Shown here: positions 5,979 through 8,604 of the stretch, piece by piece | Position numbering within the stretch: position 1 is the first letter of the stretch | Layout: each line of letters begins with the position of its first letter | Origin: a bacterium | GTDB lineage: Bacteria > Planctomycetota > Planctomycetia > Pirellulales > Pirellulaceae | Assembly (NCBI GenBank): GCA_030432015.1 | Contig: JAUIHJ010000336.1 | Coordinates: 1 to 8,604 of the forward strand | DNA: 8,604 bases | Direction: 5' to 3' | Notes under the pieces: generated by a model | The model's database searches: none | What the model saw: only the letters and a program-made list of their open reading frames with translations | What the model was told of the DNA's origin: nothing | Position numbers and translations under genes: made by a program

Positions 5979-8327
5979 ATGCGAACGTTCAAATTGTGGT
6001 TCGTGCTTTTGGCAGTCTGCGCCTTCTTGCCAGCCGTGGCTGCGGCTCAAGGTGTGTTGATTGACGAGCGTGAAGGACAACAAGCACGTTTGCCGCGGAT
6101 CATCTGGCCCGGTCCGCGCCCCGCCCCGCCAACTCCGTCACCCCAGTCGTATCGGATCAAGCAACTGGCCGTCGACGTCAACCTGAAGGATCAACTCGCC
6201 CAGGTGCAGATGTCGCAGACCTTTATCAACACCGGGAGCCGGCAGATGGAAGTTTCCTTCGTCTTCCCCCTGCCCTACGACGGTGCCATCGATCGGATGA
6301 CGTTCATGGTCGACGGCAAGGAATTCGAAGCCAAATTGCTCAACGCGACCGAAGCCCGACAGATTTACGAAGGCTACATACGTCGCAACCAAGATCCCGC
6401 CTTGATGGAGTGGATGGGCACCGGCATGTTCAAGACCAGCGTGTTTCCGGTGCCGGCCGGTGCCAGCCGGCAGGTGTCGATCCGCTACAGCCAGCTTTGC
6501 CGCAAGCAAGGCGGATTGACCGAGTTGTTGTTCCCGCTGAGTGCGGCAAAATACACGTCGCAGCCGGTCGAAAAAGTCGAGATCAACGTCGCGGTGCAGA
6601 GTCAGGCAAAAATCAAGAACGTCTACAGTCCGACACATGACGTCAAAATCAAACGGCCAACGGACCGTCTGGCCAAAGTCTCCTTCCGCTCCGCGAATGA
6701 AATTCCGACGGCCGATTTTCGGTTGATGTATGACATCGGCAACAAGAAGGTCGGCGCGAGCGTGTTGAGTTATCGCCCGCAGCGCGACAAGGACGGGTAC
6801 TTCTTGATGCTCCTCAGCCCGGAAATCGAAAAGGCCAAGGGCGACGCGGTCCCCAAGCAGGTCGTCTTTGTCGTCGACCGTTCAGGCAGCATGAGCGGTA
6901 AAAAGATTGAACAAGCCAAGGGCGCCCTGCGGTTTGTGTTGAACAATCTCAACGAAGGCGATCTCTTCAATATCATCGCCTACGATAGCGCCGTCGAGAG
7001 CTTTCAACCAGAACTCCAACGCTACGATGAGGAAACCCGCAAGTCGGCGCTCGGATTTGTCGAAGGCATCTTCGCTGGAGGCAGCACCAATATCGATGGC
7101 GCGCTCCAGGCGGCCCTTAATCTGCTCGCCGACGACAGCACGCCGAACTTCGTTGTTTTCCTCACCGACGGTCTACCGACCGCAGGCGAAAAGAACGAGG
7201 CGAAAATCGTTGCCAACGCCAAGCAACACAACCAGGGGCGCGCGCGTCTGTTCTCCTTTGGAGTCGGTTTCGACGTCAACAGCCGCATGCTGGACAAGCT
7301 GTCACGCACATGCTTTGGGCAAAGCCAGTACGTGCGGCCGAACGAGGACATCGAAGCACACGTCAGCCAACTCTATCAGCGCATCGGCGCCCCGGTGATG
7401 ACAGACCTTGCCATCACGTTCGATATGGAAAACCTGCCGGCCGAGCAGGGCAAGCTGACCAACCGCGTCTACCCGCGCGACAACTATGATCTCTTCGCCG
7501 GCGACCAACTGGTCGTCGTTGGTCGTTACACGTCGGGTGGGGACGCGAAGATCACCGTGCGAGGCAAAGTCGGCAAGAAGAAGCAAAAGGAGAGTTTCCC
7601 CGCCAAATTCACCGTCAAGTCGTCTGACGAAACCAACGCCTTCATCGAGAAGCTCTGGGCCATGCGCCGCGTGGGCGAGATCATTGACGAAATCGACCTG
7701 CACGGCAAAAACCAGGAATTGATTGACGAACTCGTCGCCATATCGACTCGGCATGGCATCATCACGCCGTACACGTCGTTTCTGGCAGACGAGAATTCCA
7801 ACGTCCGGGACTTTGCCCATTTCTCCCGGCAGGCGGGAGTCGCCCTGCAAGCCCTTGGTCAAGCCGAAGGCCGCGGAGGGTTTGTGCAGCGTGAACTCAA
7901 GGCGCAGCTCCAACGCAGCCAACGGGCAACTCCATCCGCCGATGGGTTTAACAGCAGCGGTTTCGGCGGACAGTCCTTTGGCAGCGGGATTGCCGGTAGC
8001 CCCACCAATCGCAGCGCGCCAGCCAGCCCCGGCGCAGCTTCCGGGCCGGGGCCCGCCACCCGTTTACGCTTCCGCACCATTGACGGCGATCGCGTGGTAC
8101 CGGTTCAGACCGTACGCAACGTCGGCGGAAAGACGTTTTACTTTCGCGACAATCGATGGGTCGACTCTGAGACAACCGCCGAGCAAGAGAAAGCGGCAAC
8201 CGTCGTCAAACGGTACAGCAAGGAGTACTTCGACCTCGTTACCAAGCACGGGAAGGACGTCGCCAAGTATTTGGCCCTGGAGGGGAACGTGACCCTCGTT
8301 CTCGATGGAAAACCGTACTCGTTTTAG
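5979..8327 (+). CDS. Secreted VIT and von Willebrand A domain protein
   Basis: A 782-residue exported protein with the inter-alpha-trypsin-inhibitor heavy-chain layout. Residues 1-23 are a signal peptide (basic start, LWFVLLAVCAFLPAV core, cleavage near AAA-Q24) with no lipobox. A Pro-rich stretch (41-55) leads to a VIT domain (about 57-190; LPYDGAIDRMTFMVDGKEFEAKL and the EARQIYEG helix are typical). The vWA domain (about 293-470) has a complete metal-ion-dependent adhesion site: DRSGS (D300, S302, S304), T370 in GGSTN and D397 in LTDG, so it should bind a divalent cation and ligand. A beta-rich and helical section follows (about 471-625). A Gly/Ser/Pro linker (about 652-694) joins it to a C-terminal module (695-782) with GGKTFYFRDNRWVDS. 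It probably acts in the periplasm or at the cell surface in protein-protein adhesion; the ligand is unknown. It is transcribed divergently from glmS and its nearest visible downstream element is repeat copy 3. Confidence 0.93.
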   Translation: MRTFKLWFVLLAVCAFLPAVAAAQGVLIDEREGQQARLPRIIWPGPRPAPPTPSPQSYRIKQLAVDVNLKDQLAQVQMSQTFINTGSRQMEVSFVFPLPYDGAIDRMTFMVDGKEFEAKLLNATEARQIYEGYIRRNQDPALMEWMGTGMFKTSVFPVPAGASRQVSIRYSQLCRKQGGLTELLFPLSAAKYTSQPVEKVEINVAVQSQAKIKNVYSPTHDVKIKRPTDRLAKVSFRSANEIPTADFRLMYDIGNKKVGASVLSYRPQRDKDGYFLMLLSPEIEKAKGDAVPKQVVFVVDRSGSMSGKKIEQAKGALRFVLNNLNEGDLFNIIAYDSAVESFQPELQRYDEETRKSALGFVEGIFAGGSTNIDGALQAALNLLADDSTPNFVVFLTDGLPTAGEKNEAKIVANAKQHNQGRARLFSFGVGFDVNSRMLDKLSRTCFGQSQYVRPNEDIEAHVSQLYQRIGAPVMTDLAITFDMENLPAEQGKLTNRVYPRDNYDLFAGDQLVVVGRYTSGGDAKITVRGKVGKKKQKESFPAKFTVKSSDETNAFIEKLWAMRRVGEIIDEIDLHGKNQELIDELVAISTRHGIITPYTSFLADENSNVRDFAHFSRQAGVALQALGQAEGRGGFVQRELKAQLQRSQRATPSADGFNSSGFGGQSFGSGIAGSPTNRSAPASPGAASGPGPATRLRFRTIDGDRVVPVQTVRNVGGKTFYFRDNRWVDSETTAEQEKAATVVKRYSKEYFDLVTKHGKDVAKYLALEGNVTLVLDGKPYSF

Positions 8328-8426
8328 ACGCGAGATTCCATTAGAACCGCAAACGCAACGGTCTACGGCTCGGCCTCGAATTCGTCCCAACATGTCGCAG
8401 CGGAGACTGGCGCGATTCTGCCCGCC

Positions 8427-8461
8427 CGCGTTAACGCGTGGTTTGAGACCGCCCAAACCGT
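8427..8461 (+). other. Tandem inverted repeats downstream of the VIT-vWA gene
   Basis: CGCGTTAACGCG (8427-8438) is a perfect 12-bp palindrome. It is followed at once by GGTTTG-8 bases-CAAACC (8440-8459), a 6-bp stem that G-T pairs can lengthen slightly. They start 100 bases after the stop codon and have no T-run, so they may be a Rho-type or mRNA-end structure, a protein site, or chance. Nothing else was seen in the 211 bp between the stop and repeat copy 3. Confidence 0.3.
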
Positions 8462-8538
8462 TCCGGCACGCTGGCCATTTCGCTACTCCTGCGTGATGCC
8501 TTGCATGCACGTTTGTTGCGCCGGTGGTAACCCGTCGC

Positions 8539-8604
8539 CTAAATGGCCGAGCGCGATTCAGCAGCGCACACCCCGTCAGCGGGACAGTCACCTTTTTCGC
8601 CGAC
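8539..8604 (+). repeat. MITE-like interspersed repeat, copy 3 (right part outside window)
   Basis: The first 66 bases of the same element as copy 2, in the same orientation, with 63 of 66 positions identical by hand. It starts CTAAATGGCCGAGCGC and includes the CCCG-TCAG-CGGG hairpin (8572-8583). It is cut by the window edge, so the right terminus and flank cannot be checked. Confidence 0.85.

Noticed and set aside
8064..8591. Minus-strand 175-codon open frame ending the window, and similar frames at 1736-1984 and 559-780
   Set aside because: They overlap the VIT-vWA gene or the repeat copies on the opposite strand. Those at 8064-8591 and 1736-1984 share the string VPLTGCALLNRARPF because they read through the same repeat; none has domain logic or a ribosome site.
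1..8604. Defence system, CRISPR array, toxin-antitoxin pair, prophage or tRNA gene
   Set aside because: No diagnostic genes, spaced direct repeats or tRNA cloverleaf pattern were found on either strand.

Overview
The window looks like chromosomal DNA of a GC-rich bacterium, most likely a planctomycete (Planctomycetota). The main reasons are the secreted VIT/von Willebrand A protein, whose Gly/Ser/Pro linker and C-terminal module are of a type I associate with that phylum, together with roomy intergenic spaces and scattered interspersed repeats. This placement is inferred from protein style; no rRNA or other phylogenetic marker is present. No tRNA, rRNA, CRISPR array or transposase gene was seen.

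Layout: (1) At 2-634 (+) is the 3' end of metH, the cobalamin-dependent methionine synthase, covering most of its reactivation domain. (2) Convergent to it, at 831-1739 (-), is a class I SAM-methyltransferase-like protein of unknown substrate. It is bracketed by two inverted copies (683-834 and 1878-2028) of a roughly 151-bp repeat with terminal inverted repeats. (3) Three minus-strand genes follow, in transcription order: glmS (3586-5472), a 67-residue helical small protein (3248-3451) and a UDP-glucuronate 4-epimerase-type sugar epimerase (2104-3114), separated by gaps of 134 and 133 bp. (4) A 506-bp divergent intergenic region (5473-5978) holds the glmS leader and the upstream region of the plus-strand gene, with several small inverted repeats. 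(5) At 5979-8327 (+) is a 782-residue exported VIT-vWA protein. (6) After a 211-bp spacer, a third copy of the repeat (8539 onward) runs off the window.

How the genes fit together: GlmS makes glucosamine-6-phosphate, the entry point to UDP-GlcNAc, and the epimerase probably interconverts UDP-glucuronate and UDP-galacturonate. The minus-strand cluster therefore leans towards nucleotide-sugar supply for the envelope or exopolysaccharide. The VIT-vWA protein acts outside the cytoplasm, probably in metal-dependent protein adhesion. MetH and the methyltransferase share only a broad connection to methyl and SAM chemistry.

The most notable observation is the repeat family. All five visible ends read C-TA-AAT or its complement, which fits insertion at CTAG with duplication of TA. 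This is the target habit known for IS630 / Tc1-mariner type elements, so these may be non-autonomous MITEs. One copy appears to have inserted exactly into the stop codon of the methyltransferase gene, replacing an inferred TAG with TAA and leaving the protein unchanged.
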